DNA of 47,668 nt from Azoarcus sp. L1K30 (GTDB lineage Bacteria; Pseudomonadota; Gammaproteobacteria; Burkholderiales; Rhodocyclaceae), in NCBI RefSeq assembly GCF_018122735.1, contig NZ_JAGRRD010000001.1:902209-949876 (forward strand), given 5' to 3'. Made by a program: the position numbers and the translations under genes. Every line of letters starts with the position of its first letter. Position 1 is the first letter of the stretch. Below the pieces are notes generated by a model, which saw only the letters and a program-made list of their open reading frames with translations, was not told the origin of the DNA and made no database searches. Positions 8,191 through 16,338 of this stretch are shown here, one piece after another.

Positions 8191-8526
8191 ATGAAGCCGA
8201 ATCGCAAACCGTCAGCCTCAACAGAAGCGCCCCTGCGGCGGCGATGCAGAAAGCTTGTTCTTGCGCTGGCGGTATTCGGGGCCCTGGGCTCCACGGCCAT
8301 GGCCGAAACACTTCGTGAAGATGCCGAAGTCCTTGTCGAGGCGCCGATTGCGCACCCGACCAGTCGCCGCATCGAATTGCGCCGTGCGCTCGAATCCAAT
8401 GTGCAGGCCGGTACTGCTCATGACCGCCGGCGCCTGAGCCTGGAAGAACGCGAGGCGCTGCATCGCGACCTGCGTGCAGTGATGCGAAACGTCAACGCCG
8501 ATCATGGGGACGGCGAACGCCGCTGA
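8191..8526 (+). CDS. Small exported protein of unknown function
   Basis: A 111-residue frame I do not recognise. It starts with a basic stretch (K-P-N-R-K, then R-R-R-C-R-K), followed by a hydrophobic core L-V-L-A-L-A-V-F-G-A-L-G and a likely signal-peptidase site A-M-A|E, so the mature part is probably periplasmic. The mature part (about 70 residues) is charged and helical, with R-R-I-E-L-R-R-A-L-E and L-S-L-E-E-R-E-A-L-H-R-D-L-R. The repeated R-x-x-L pattern resembles small periplasmic proteins with an L-S-x-E-E-R motif that often sit beside signalling genes, but I assign no function. No strong ribosome site is seen. A TTG at 8131 could give a longer form. Confidence 0.5.
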   Translation: MKPNRKPSASTEAPLRRRCRKLVLALAVFGALGSTAMAETLREDAEVLVEAPIAHPTSRRIELRRALESNVQAGTAHDRRRLSLEEREALHRDLRAVMRNVNADHGDGERR

Positions 8527-8579
8527 AAGGTGCGCGTGAAAGTGGCCGCAGGCGCCCGAGACGTCGATTGCGGGCGCTT

Positions 8580-8600
8580 GTGCCGGTAGAATACCGGCAC
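8580..8600 (+). promoter_or_regulatory. Perfect inverted repeat with -10-like core abutting the tsaB start
   Basis: GTGCCGGTA (8580-8588) and TACCGGCAC (8592-8600) form perfect 9-base arms around GAA, ending one base before the tsaB ATG. The middle contains TAGAAT (8587-8592), a good -10 hexamer whose start point would fall at about 8599-8602. No Shine-Dalgarno sequence is present before the ATG. The sequence therefore allows a leaderless or near-leaderless tsaB mRNA, with the palindrome serving as a promoter operator rather than an RNA hairpin. Confidence 0.4.
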
Positions 8601-8601
8601 C

Positions 8602-9288
8602 ATGAAGCTACTTTCTCTTGAAACGTCCTGCGAGCACGCGAGTATCGCGCTCAACCTCGACGGGGCCATCGAAGATCGTCAGATCGACGGTCACAACAAT
8701 CATTCAGAGAATATCCTGCGCATCATTCATGCGCTGCTTGCCGACGCCGGCGTGACGCCGGCCGCGCTCGACGGAATCGCTTTCGGTAGTGGCCCAGGGG
8801 CATTCACCGGCTTGCGTCTTTCCTGCGGGATCGCGCAGGGATTCGCACTTGGCGCGGGAATCGGCGTGGTGCCGGTCTGCAGTCTGGATGCGCTTGCCCT
8901 GCAGAGCGCGCTGTCGCGAATCCTGGTGGCGACCGACGCCCGCATGGGCGAGATCTATTGCCGCAGCTATGCGCTTGAGGACGGGCATTTGTCCGCTTTG
9001 AGCGATGCTGCGTGTGCATCTCCCGACACACTGCCGCTACCGGATGGACAATGGTACGGGATCGGGTCGGCTTTCGAGGCCTATCCGGCGTTGCGCTCCC
9101 GCCTCGGGAGCCGCCTGACGGGCTGCGATGCCCATGCGGTACCGCGTGCGCGAGAGGTCGCACTGCTGGCAGCAGAAGCCGTCGAGCGCGGTGAGCTCCT
9201 CAGCGCCGAGTTGGCCACTCCGCTCTACGTGCGCGACAAGGTGGCGCTGACCACGGCCGAGCGTCTTGCCCGCGGTGGCAAGGCATGA
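8602..9288 (+). CDS. tsaB: tRNA threonylcarbamoyladenosine biosynthesis protein TsaB
   Basis: 228 residues of the ASKHA fold: M-K-L-L-S-L-E-T-S-C-E, then H-N-N-H-S-E-N-I-L, and G-S-G-P-G-A-F-T-G-L-R-L (about 56-67), the signature of TsaB/YeaZ. It forms the scaffold complex with TsaD and TsaE that adds threonylcarbamoyl to A37 of ANN-decoding tRNAs. The stop codon overlaps the rimI start (ATGA), the classical tsaB-rimI pair. Length matches the family (about 230). Confidence 0.95.
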   Translation: MKLLSLETSCEHASIALNLDGAIEDRQIDGHNNHSENILRIIHALLADAGVTPAALDGIAFGSGPGAFTGLRLSCGIAQGFALGAGIGVVPVCSLDALALQSALSRILVATDARMGEIYCRSYALEDGHLSALSDAACASPDTLPLPDGQWYGIGSAFEAYPALRSRLGSRLTGCDAHAVPRAREVALLAAEAVERGELLSAELATPLYVRDKVALTTAERLARGGKA

Positions 9289-9740
9289 GCGTTTGCGCGC
9301 GGATTTCGTACGTGCCCATGACGACGGCCGATCTGAGCTGGGTGACAATGCACGAGTCTGACCTGCATGCCTGCCCGTGGTCGACAGGCAACTTTGTCGA
9401 TGCACTGGAAGCGGGTTACAGCTGCTGGGTCATGCATGACGCGGATGTGCCCATCGGATACAGCGTCGTCCTGAAGGTGCTCGACGAAGCCCATCTGCTC
9501 AACATCAGCATCCTGCGCACGGCGCAGGGCAAGGGCATGGGTTCGCGCTTCCTCGATTTCCTGCTCGCGCAGGCCAGAGACGGGGGGGCAAACCAGTTCT
9601 TTCTTGAAGTCAGGCCTTCGAACCAGCCGGCCATTGCGCTCTATGAAGGCAGGGGGTTTGTCGAGATCGGCAGGCGTCGCGACTATTACCGGATGGCGGA
9701 TGCTCGCGAAGACGCCATCGTGATGAAGGTCGAGTTGTGA
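9285..9740 (+). CDS. rimI: Ribosomal protein S18 alanine N-acetyltransferase RimI
   Basis: 151 residues of the GNAT fold. Visible are H-L-L-N-I-S-I-L (beta-4), the acetyl-CoA loop Q-G-K-G-M-G-S-R-F-L (about 83-92), N-Q-F-F-L-E-V-R-P-S-N (beta-5 with the V-R-x-S-N motif typical of RimI), and A-L-Y-E-G-R-G-F. It acetylates the N-terminal alanine of S18. Position after tsaB with a 4-base overlap, and overlap of its stop with the next GTG start, support a tsaB-rimI-udg operon. The N-terminus could begin at the internal M-T-T-A-D (about residue 12) instead. Confidence 0.92.
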   Translation: MSVCARISYVPMTTADLSWVTMHESDLHACPWSTGNFVDALEAGYSCWVMHDADVPIGYSVVLKVLDEAHLLNISILRTAQGKGMGSRFLDFLLAQARDGGANQFFLEVRPSNQPAIALYEGRGFVEIGRRRDYYRMADAREDAIVMKVEL

Positions 9741-10594
9741 ACACTCGTCGCGATGCCGTGCTCAGGGAGATGGGGCTCGGGCCGATCTGGCGCTTGCGCA
9801 CGAGCGTGAGCGAAGCCGCGCCAGACCTCGTCGACTCGCGACCGGACCCAGCGATGGTTCGCACCTTCGAACCCGAGACGGACGCAAGCAGGCGGGCGCG
9901 CTTGCCCGAGCAGAAGGCCGTACCCGCAAAGAGGTCTCCGGCACCACCTGCACCGGCGCGCGATTACCGGCCGGTGCCTGCTGAACCATCGCACACTGTG
10001 TCTCCGCGTCGCGATGACCGCCGGTCCGAACGTATTGCACAGATGGACTGGATGCAGCTCGATGCGGACATCCGCGCCTGTCAGGCGTGTTCTCTGTGCG
10101 AAAAACGCAAGCAGGCCGTGCCGGGCACGGGCAATCGCAATGCGCGATGGATGTTGGTCGGCGAGGGCCCCGGCGCAGAGGAGGACCGGCTCGGGGAACC
10201 CTTTGTCGGCCAGGCCGGCAAGTTGCTCGACAACATGCTCGCCGCGTTGGGTCTCACCCGCGAGGCCGATGTCTTCATTGCCAATGCAGTCAAGTGCCGC
10301 CCGCCCCACAACCGCACGCCTGAAGCGGACGAGCTCGCGGCCTGCCGCCCCTATCTGCTACGCCAGATCGAACTGGTCGAGCCGGACCTGCTGATCGCAC
10401 TGGGGCGGCCGGCTGCGCTGGCCCTGCTCGAGCGCGAGATCAATATCGGCGCGGCTAGGGGAAAACCGCATAGTTATCGGGATATACCTGTCGTGGTCAC
10501 CTATCACCCAGCCTACCTGTTGCGCAATCCGCAGGACAAGGGCAAGGCATGGGAGGATCTGTGCTTTGCGCGCAGACTGGTGCCGTTGAAATAA
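9737..10594 (+). CDS. Type 4 uracil-DNA glycosylase with [4Fe-4S] cluster
   Basis: 285 residues from a GTG start overlapping the rimI stop. The first ~95 residues are low-complexity and proline/arginine-rich, probably a flexible linker. The glycosylase domain (about 97-280) shows C-Q-A-C-x2-C (cluster ligands), G-E-G-P-G-A-E-E-D, G-E-P-F-V-G-Q-A-G-K-L-L-D-N-M-L, N-A-V-K-C-R-P-P (another cluster cysteine) and T-Y-H-P-A-Y-L-L-R. These motifs define family 4 enzymes that excise uracil from DNA. It lies at the end of a tsaB-rimI run and converges with lplT. Confidence 0.93.
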   Translation: MNTRRDAVLREMGLGPIWRLRTSVSEAAPDLVDSRPDPAMVRTFEPETDASRRARLPEQKAVPAKRSPAPPAPARDYRPVPAEPSHTVSPRRDDRRSERIAQMDWMQLDADIRACQACSLCEKRKQAVPGTGNRNARWMLVGEGPGAEEDRLGEPFVGQAGKLLDNMLAALGLTREADVFIANAVKCRPPHNRTPEADELAACRPYLLRQIELVEPDLLIALGRPAALALLEREINIGAARGKPHSYRDIPVVVTYHPAYLLRNPQDKGKAWEDLCFARRLVPLK

Positions 10595-10631
10595 CACCCG
10601 ACCGCGGCGCTTGGCTGCGTGAGATTCGTGA

Positions 10632-11882
10632 TCAGTGGTGGTGGTCGTCGAGTTGACCGACGGCATCGGCCACACGCTGGTTGGCTTCATGCTTGAGTTT
10701 GACCAGGAACATCGAGGCGGCGACGAATATCCCGAACAGCACGATCACCGCATTGATCGACAGGCCCGACATGATCAGCAGTGCATAGCCTCCGGTCATG
10801 ATCAGGATCGACAGGTTTTCGTTGAAGTTCTGGACCGCAATCGAATGTCCGGCCCCCATCAGGATGTGGCCACGATGCTGCAGCAGGGCATTCATCGGCA
10901 CGACGAAGAATCCGGCCAGTGCACCGACGACGACCATCAGGACCATGGCGATCGTTGCATCCGTGACGATGGTCATGACCAGCACCACCAGGCCCATTGC
11001 GATGCCAAGCGGAATGACCCTGACCGAACGTCGCAAGGTGACGAAACGCGCGGCCATCACCGCGCCGATGGCGATGCCGATGGCGACAACGCCCTGCAGC
11101 ATCGACGCCTTCGAGAGATCGAGGCCAAGGTTGTGCTCGGCCCACTTGATAACGATGAACTGCAATGTCGCACCGGCGCCCCAGAACAGGGTGGTGACGG
11201 CGAGTGAAATCTGCCCCAGCTTGTCCCGCCACAGCAGTTTGAGGCAATGGTTGAAGTCGTGAACGAGATAGAGCGGATTGTTCTTGAGCGGTTTGTGATC
11301 GACGCCGGTATCGGGGATGTGGAAATTGAACCAGGCGCCGATCAGATACAGCGTGCTGATTGCCAGCACACTGGCCTGGAAGGCGGAGCCGACGAAAGGC
11401 AGTTTGAGCGTGAGCAGCCAGCCGGATACGTCGGGGCGAATCAGCACCCCGCCCATGACCGTACCCAGGATGATCGCACCAACCGTCAGACCTTCTATCC
11501 AGCCGTTGGCGACAACCAGCAGACGATGAGGCAGATACTCGGTGAGAATGCCGTACTTGGCAGGGGAGTAGGCTGCGGCCCCCAGGCCGATGACCGCGTA
11601 TGCAAACAGCGGGTGTGCCCCGAGCAGCAGCATGAGGCAGCCGCCGATCTTGATCGTATTGCTGATCAGCATCACCCGCCATTTCGGCATCGAATCGGCA
11701 AAGGCGCCGACGAAGGCTGCAAGTGCAACGTAGGAAACGGTGAAGAACAGCTTCAGCAGCGGCTCATACTCTGCCGGTGAGCCCATGTCGCGCAGCAGCG
11801 CAATGGCAACGATGAGGAGAGCATTGTCGGCAAGCGCAGAAAAAAACTGCGCGGCCATGATGATATAGAAGCCAAGCGGCAT
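10632..11882 (-). CDS. lplT: Lysophospholipid transporter LplT (major facilitator family)
   Basis: 416 residues from M-P-L-G-F-Y, with twelve predicted membrane helices. The segments A-Q-F-F-S-A-L-A-D-N-A-L, A-F-A-D-S and G-L-G-A-A-A-Y-S-P-A-K-Y-G-I-L closely match the E. coli LplT pattern (A-Y-S-P-A-K-Y-G-I-L). LplT flips lysophosphatidylethanolamine inward for reacylation by the Aas acyltransferase/ACP synthetase. No aas gene is adjacent, which is unusual, since the two are often linked. The C-terminus ends in H-H-H-H-like repeats (L-D-D-H-H-H). A five-codon upstream extension is possible. Confidence 0.88.
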   Translation of the reverse strand: MPLGFYIIMAAQFFSALADNALLIVAIALLRDMGSPAEYEPLLKLFFTVSYVALAAFVGAFADSMPKWRVMLISNTIKIGGCLMLLLGAHPLFAYAVIGLGAAAYSPAKYGILTEYLPHRLLVVANGWIEGLTVGAIILGTVMGGVLIRPDVSGWLLTLKLPFVGSAFQASVLAISTLYLIGAWFNFHIPDTGVDHKPLKNNPLYLVHDFNHCLKLLWRDKLGQISLAVTTLFWGAGATLQFIVIKWAEHNLGLDLSKASMLQGVVAIGIAIGAVMAARFVTLRRSVRVIPLGIAMGLVVLVMTIVTDATIAMVLMVVVGALAGFFVVPMNALLQHRGHILMGAGHSIAVQNFNENLSILIMTGGYALLIMSGLSINAVIVLFGIFVAASMFLVKLKHEANQRVADAVGQLDDHHH

Positions 11883-11918
11883 CGTAGCGGTACACACCGT
11901 CGCGTTAGCGGAAGCGCG

Positions 11919-12030
11919 GTTTATATCACGAAGGGAAGAAACTTGTTACAGCATTGGTCGCCGCGATGCCCGATCCGGGGTGAACGGAAAGCGGATCTGT
12001 GGTGTAATTCACGATATAAACGGGATTTAT
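11919..12030. promoter_or_regulatory. Divergent control region with 9-base inverted repeat pair
   Basis: Between divergent lplT and the LysR gene, GTTTATATC (11919-11927) and GATATAAAC (12013-12021) are perfect inverted copies 94 bases apart. A second small palindrome, ATAAA-CGGGA-TTTAT (12016-12030), lies beside the LysR start. The AT-rich islands in otherwise GC-rich DNA are likely promoter -10 regions and regulator sites. No experimental basis is available here. Confidence 0.4.
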
Positions 12031-12037
12031 GTAAATT

Positions 12038-12976
12038 ATGGCTGATCGCAGACTGCAGGTATTTCATGCCGTGGCAAAGCACGGGTCATTCACACGAGCT
12101 GCCGAGCATTTGTTCATGACCCAACCGGCGGTGACCTTCCAGATCAAGCAACTGGAAGAGCACTTCAACACCCGCCTGCTCGAGCGCGGCCATGGCCATA
12201 TTTCGCTAACCCCCGCAGGCGAGGTCGTCCTTGCATATGCGGAACGGATTCTCGGGCTGTCCGACGAGCTCGAATCGAGGGTCTCCGAACTTACCGATGA
12301 ACTGGCCGGCGTCATCAACATCGGCACCAGCACGACGATTGCGGCCTACTGGCTGCCACAGCTGCTGGAGCGCTTCAAACGCTTGTATCCGCGCGTTCTG
12401 CCGCGCGTCGTGGTAGGCAACTCGCAGCTCACCGAGGACCGCGTGGCTGCGCGCGACCTGGACATTGGCCTGATCGAGATCGTCTCCGACCAGCCTGCGA
12501 TCGAGCGCTTCAGCGCGGCGAAGGACGACCTTCTCGTCATCTGCGCGCCGACCCATCCGCTTGCCAAGGCACAGTCGCTGCGTGCCGAGGACCTGGTCCA
12601 GCATCCATTCATCACGCGTGATGCAGGCAATGCGATACGCGAGCTGGCCGAAGAGTTCTTTAATGCAGCCGGCCTGCCGATGAGCGAGGTCAACGTGTGT
12701 GCGGAGCTCGGCAGCCTGGCCACGGTCAAGCATCTTGCGGCGGAGGGCATGGGCTATGGCGTCGCGTCGCGTGCCGCGATCCTGCGCGACCTGCGCGAGG
12801 GGAAACTGGTCGGCATTCCGCTCGAACCCAGGCTTTACACCCCGCTCGAAGTTATCATTCCGCGCGACAAGTTTCGCTCGCGCCTCATTACCGCCTTTGC
12901 GGAGCATGCCTGCAAGGTGCTTGCCGAAATGGCTGAAGACGTCGCCTTGCGGGCGAAAAAGCAGGGCATCGCCTGA
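12038..12976 (+). CDS. LysR-family transcriptional regulator
   Basis: 312 residues. The N-terminal winged helix-turn-helix is clear: L-Q-V-F-H-A-V-A-K-H-G-S-F-T-R-A-A-E-H-L, then T-Q-P-A-V-T-F-Q-I-K-Q-L-E (about 5-45). The effector-binding domain follows from about residue 90 (G-V-I-N-I-G-T-S-T-T-I). The H-x-F-N-T-R-L-L-E-R-G motif and general pattern resemble the CbbR/CysL-like branch, but I cannot name the effector. It is divergent from lplT and its stop overlaps the radA start by one base (TGATG), an odd coupling of a regulator with a DNA-repair gene. Confidence 0.92.
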   Translation: MADRRLQVFHAVAKHGSFTRAAEHLFMTQPAVTFQIKQLEEHFNTRLLERGHGHISLTPAGEVVLAYAERILGLSDELESRVSELTDELAGVINIGTSTTIAAYWLPQLLERFKRLYPRVLPRVVVGNSQLTEDRVAARDLDIGLIEIVSDQPAIERFSAAKDDLLVICAPTHPLAKAQSLRAEDLVQHPFITRDAGNAIRELAEEFFNAAGLPMSEVNVCAELGSLATVKHLAAEGMGYGVASRAAILRDLREGKLVGIPLEPRLYTPLEVIIPRDKFRSRLITAFAEHACKVLAEMAEDVALRAKKQGIA

Positions 12977-14340
12977 TGGCGAAGGCAAAGTCGGCGTATG
13001 TCTGCTCCGATTGCGGGGCGCAGACACCGCGCTGGCAAGGTCAATGTCCGCAGTGCCAGGCGTGGAACACGCTGGTCGAGACCATCGTCGAACGCGGCAG
13101 CGCCAGCGCACCGAGCCGGTTTGCCGCGCTTGCGGGCAACGCGTCCCGCCTGCAGCCGCTGTCCTCGCTTCAGCCGCGCGAGGAACCCCGGATCCCGACC
13201 GGTCTCGAAGAGTTCGATCGCGTGCTCGGGGGTGGGCTCGTTGCAGGCGGGGTGGTGCTGATCGGCGGCGACCCCGGCATCGGAAAATCGACCCTGCTGC
13301 TACAGGCCCTGTGCCAGCTGGCCGCGGCACACCCCGTGGTCTATGTGAGCGGCGAGGAGTCGGGCGAACAGGTGGCGCTGAGGGCGCAACGGCTGCAACT
13401 GCAGGCGGCCGAACTGCAGATGCTGGCCGAAATCAACCTCGAGCGCATTCTCGACACCTTGCGTAGCGCGGCCCCGCGCGTTGCCGTGATCGATTCCATT
13501 CAGACCGTCTATTCCGAGACCCTGCAGTCCGCGCCGGGTTCGGTCGGACAGGTGAGGGAGTGTGCGGCGCAGCTGACCCGCTTCGCCAAGCAGAGCGGGA
13601 CGACGCTGATCCTGGTCGGTCACGTCACCAAGGACGGCGCGCTGGCCGGTCCCCGGGTGCTGGAACACATTGTCGATACCGTGCTGTATTTCGAAGGTGA
13701 CAACCACTCCAGTTTTCGGCTTGTGCGCGCGATCAAGAACCGCTTCGGTGCGGTGAATGAGCTTGGGGTGTTCGCGATGACCGACCGCGGCCTGCGCGGC
13801 GTCTCGAATCCGTCCGCGCTGTTCCTGTCGCAGCACGCGGAACAGGTGTCGGGCAGTTGCGTACTGGTCACGCAGGAGGGCACCCGACCGTTGCTGGTCG
13901 AGATCCAGGCGCTGGTCGATGGCGCCCAGAGTCCGAACCCGCGTCGGCTGTCTGTCGGCCTCGAGCAGACCCGGCTGGCCATGCTGCTGGCGGTGGTGCA
14001 TCGCCATGCGGGGATCGTGTGCTTCGATCAGGACGTGTTCGTGAATGCGGTAGGCGGGGTCAAGATCACCGAACCAGCGGCCGATCTGGCCATTTTGCTG
14101 GCGGTCGTGTCCTCCTTGCGCGACCGGCCGCTCAAAAGCGGGCTGGCAGTGTTCGGCGAAGTCGGCCTCGCCGGCGAGATCCGTCCGGCACCACGCGGTC
14201 AGGAACGCCTGAAGGAGGCGGCCAAGCTCGGCTTCAATACCGCGATCATCCCCAAGGCCAACATGCCCCGTCACCCGATCGACGGCATGGAGATCCACGG
14301 CGTCGAACGCATCGATCAGGCGCTGGAACTGATCAGATAA
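12976..14340 (+). CDS. radA: DNA repair protein RadA (Sms)
   Basis: 454 residues, the usual length. An N-terminal zinc finger (C-S-D-C-G ... C-P-Q-C) is followed by a RecA-like ATPase with Walker A G-G-D-P-G-I-G-K-S-T (about 96-105), the RadA-specific K-N-R-F-G motif (about 254), and a Lon-protease-like C-terminal domain (G-G-V-K-I-T-E-P-A-A-D-L-A). RadA drives branch migration in homologous recombination. It overlaps the upstream LysR stop by one base and ends before a hairpin shared with the convergent TRAP operon. Confidence 0.96.
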   Translation: MAKAKSAYVCSDCGAQTPRWQGQCPQCQAWNTLVETIVERGSASAPSRFAALAGNASRLQPLSSLQPREEPRIPTGLEEFDRVLGGGLVAGGVVLIGGDPGIGKSTLLLQALCQLAAAHPVVYVSGEESGEQVALRAQRLQLQAAELQMLAEINLERILDTLRSAAPRVAVIDSIQTVYSETLQSAPGSVGQVRECAAQLTRFAKQSGTTLILVGHVTKDGALAGPRVLEHIVDTVLYFEGDNHSSFRLVRAIKNRFGAVNELGVFAMTDRGLRGVSNPSALFLSQHAEQVSGSCVLVTQEGTRPLLVEIQALVDGAQSPNPRRLSVGLEQTRLAMLLAVVHRHAGIVCFDQDVFVNAVGGVKITEPAADLAILLAVVSSLRDRPLKSGLAVFGEVGLAGEIRPAPRGQERLKEAAKLGFNTAIIPKANMPRHPIDGMEIHGVERIDQALELIR

Positions 14341-14362
14341 CGGGATCACGCCGTCCGTCGTA

Positions 14363-14397
14363 CCGTTGTGCCATGGCATGACGACATGGCACAACGG
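14363..14397. terminator. Hairpin between convergent radA and dctM
   Basis: CCGTTGTGCCATG (14363-14375) and CATGGCACAACGG (14385-14397) are perfect 13-base arms around a 9-base loop, centred between the convergent stop codons. There is no strong T-run on either side, so it may be a weak or Rho-assisted bidirectional terminator or an mRNA-end stabiliser. Confidence 0.6.
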
Positions 14398-14403
14398 CGG
14401 TCG

Positions 14404-15681
14404 TCAGCGGCCAGCCGACACTGCGGGCAGCCAGGTCGACAGGGCCGGCACCGCAGCGATCACGACCAGCAACAGCAGCACTGTGGCCAGGAAGGGCAGG
14501 GTCGCCCTGAACAGCGCGCCCATCGGTACATGCGCCTGAACCATGGCAATGTAGAGTCCGGGGCCGACCGGTGGCGTGACCAGGCCGATCACCGTGGCCA
14601 CCGTGCAGATCACGCCGAAATGAATGGGATCAATGCCGAGATGCTGGACCACCGGCATCAGGATCGGGACGACCACGATCAAGACGCTGATGCTCTCTAG
14701 GAACATGCCAAGCACCAGCATCAGGACGATGACCAGCAGCAGAAACAGAAACGGCGAGTCGGTCACGCCGGCGATGTACGCCACCAGCAGATCCGGAATA
14801 CCCTGAAACGCCAGCACCCAGCTGAACACCGATGCAGCGGCGATCAGGCCGGTGATGGTGGCGGTGTTGATCGCCACGGCTTTCAGGATGGCAGGCAGGT
14901 CGGACCATTTGATCTCGCCATAGGCGAATGCCAGCACGAGCGCGATGATCGACGCGACCGCGCCTGATTCTGTCGGGGTCATGGCGCCACTCATGATGCC
15001 GAGAATGACGACGGCGGGTATCAATCCCGGCACGACGCCGGCCACGATCGTTTTCCACGACTCGCGCCAGCGCGTCGGCGTGCCGTCGGGCAGGGTGTCA
15101 CCACGCAGTCCGTGAAAGAAGATCACCAGCGCGAGACCGACCACGATCAGCGTGCCCGGTACGATACCGGCGATGAACAGCGGCGCGATCGGCTGCACCG
15201 CCACCACCCCGTAGATGATCATCAGCATCGAGGGCGGAATGATCGGGCCCAGCAGCCCGGCGGAGACAGTAACCGCGCCCGAGAACGCGCGGTCGTATCC
15301 CTTCTTTTCCATCTCCGGAATCATCACTTTGCTCATGACGCCGATCTGCGCCACTGCCGAGCCCAGGATCGAGGCAGCCATCGCGTTCGTAATCAGATTG
15401 GCATAGGCAAGTCCGCCCTTGAGCCCGCCCACGAAAACTTCAGTCAATGCGATCAGGCGCTGCGTGAGGCAGCCCTTGTTCATGATCTCGCCAACCAGCA
15501 TGAACAGCGGAATCGCGAGCAGACCATTGATTTCCAGTGCGCCGTAGAACTGAATCGGTATCGAGTCGTACAGTACCGCCAGATCGTTCGTGGCCATGAA
15601 GGCGACGGCACCGGCCAGAATGGCACCAAATATCGGAAAGCCCGTCAGGAGCAGCCCGAAGAAGACGATCAGCGTCATCAT
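14404..15681 (-). CDS. dctM: TRAP transporter large permease subunit (DctM)
   Basis: 425 residues with about 12 hydrophobic helices. Signatures include I-P-L-F-M-L-V-G-E-I-M, G-S-A-V-A-Q-I-G and G-L-L-G-P-I-I-P-P-S, typical of the DctM ion-transporter superfamily. It is the sodium-coupled transport subunit that works with DctQ and the periplasmic binding protein DctP encoded upstream. The start overlaps the dctQ stop by four bases. As the last genes of the gentisate operon, the TRAP genes probably import 3-hydroxybenzoate, gentisate or a related aromatic acid. The substrate is inferred from context only. Confidence 0.93.
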   Translation of the reverse strand: MMTLIVFFGLLLTGFPIFGAILAGAVAFMATNDLAVLYDSIPIQFYGALEINGLLAIPLFMLVGEIMNKGCLTQRLIALTEVFVGGLKGGLAYANLITNAMAASILGSAVAQIGVMSKVMIPEMEKKGYDRAFSGAVTVSAGLLGPIIPPSMLMIIYGVVAVQPIAPLFIAGIVPGTLIVVGLALVIFFHGLRGDTLPDGTPTRWRESWKTIVAGVVPGLIPAVVILGIMSGAMTPTESGAVASIIALVLAFAYGEIKWSDLPAILKAVAINTATITGLIAAASVFSWVLAFQGIPDLLVAYIAGVTDSPFLFLLLVIVLMLVLGMFLESISVLIVVVPILMPVVQHLGIDPIHFGVICTVATVIGLVTPPVGPGLYIAMVQAHVPMGALFRATLPFLATVLLLLVVIAAVPALSTWLPAVSAGR

Positions 15682-16190
15682 GTGCGGGCCCCTTCATGGC
15701 GGATGAGATCGTGGGCATGGCGCATGACCGCAGCGAACTGATGAAATGACATCGCAAGCATCGCGCCGGGCAGCGCGGCGTAGTTGTACCAGCGCGGCAA
15801 CTGCGTCGTGGCGCTGATCTCGAGCTGAACGTCGGCGCGCATGACCCATTCCAGGCCAAGCTTGGCAACAAAGCCGAGCAGGGCGAGAAACACCACCCCA
15901 TGCAGGACCGCAAGCCAGTGCCGCCCACGTGCCGACAACGCCCGTGGCAGAAAGTCGATTGTCACCAGCTCGCCCTTGTGCACGAGGATGGAGATGCCGA
16001 ACAGGGTGATGAAGACCAGGATCTGCACCGAGATTTCCTCCGCCCAGAACAGCGGGGCGCTGAAGAAATAGCGCAGTACCACCTGCGTCATCATGATGCA
16101 GGTCAGTGTCGCGGTGAGCGAAATGGCCAGCAGGCGTTCGGCGCTGGCAAGCCAGCGATCGATGGCCTGAATCAGGGCATAGGGGGACAT
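15678..16190 (-). CDS. dctQ: TRAP transporter small permease subunit (DctQ)
   Basis: 170 residues from M-S-P-Y-A-L-I-Q-A, with four membrane helices (A-I-S-L-T-A-T-L-T-C, E-I-S-V-Q-I-L-V-F-I-T-L-F, L-A-V-L-H-G-V-V-F-L and a C-terminal one). The W-A-E-E-I-S motif after helix two is typical of DctQ. It forms the membrane complex with DctM. A longer upstream frame to 16415 is rejected because it is basic, low-complexity and precedes the conserved start. The 148-base gap to dctP carries a 16-base palindrome. Confidence 0.9.
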   Translation of the reverse strand: MSPYALIQAIDRWLASAERLLAISLTATLTCIMMTQVVLRYFFSAPLFWAEEISVQILVFITLFGISILVHKGELVTIDFLPRALSARGRHWLAVLHGVVFLALLGFVAKLGLEWVMRADVQLEISATTQLPRWYNYAALPGAMLAMSFHQFAAVMRHAHDLIRHEGART

Positions 16191-16245
16191 GAATCTCTCT
16201 CTGCTGCGTATTTTTCGGATGTCGTTCTTATGCGCGGAGCCGCGC

Positions 16246-16261
16246 CTCGATGCGCATCGAG
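16246..16261. repeat. Perfect 16-base palindrome in the dctP-dctQ gap
   Basis: CTCGATGCGCATCGAG reads the same on both strands. It lies in the 148-base gap between the binding-protein gene and the membrane subunits. In transporter operons such gaps often hold stem-loops that raise the level of binding-protein mRNA over permease mRNA. A protein-binding site is the alternative. Confidence 0.45.
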
Positions 16262-16338
16262 GGCGTGTCCCGCGTAATCGCGTACGCCAGCGCCGGCCGA
16301 GCGGCGCATGCGCTCGTCCGGTGTGGCGAAGCGTGCGC

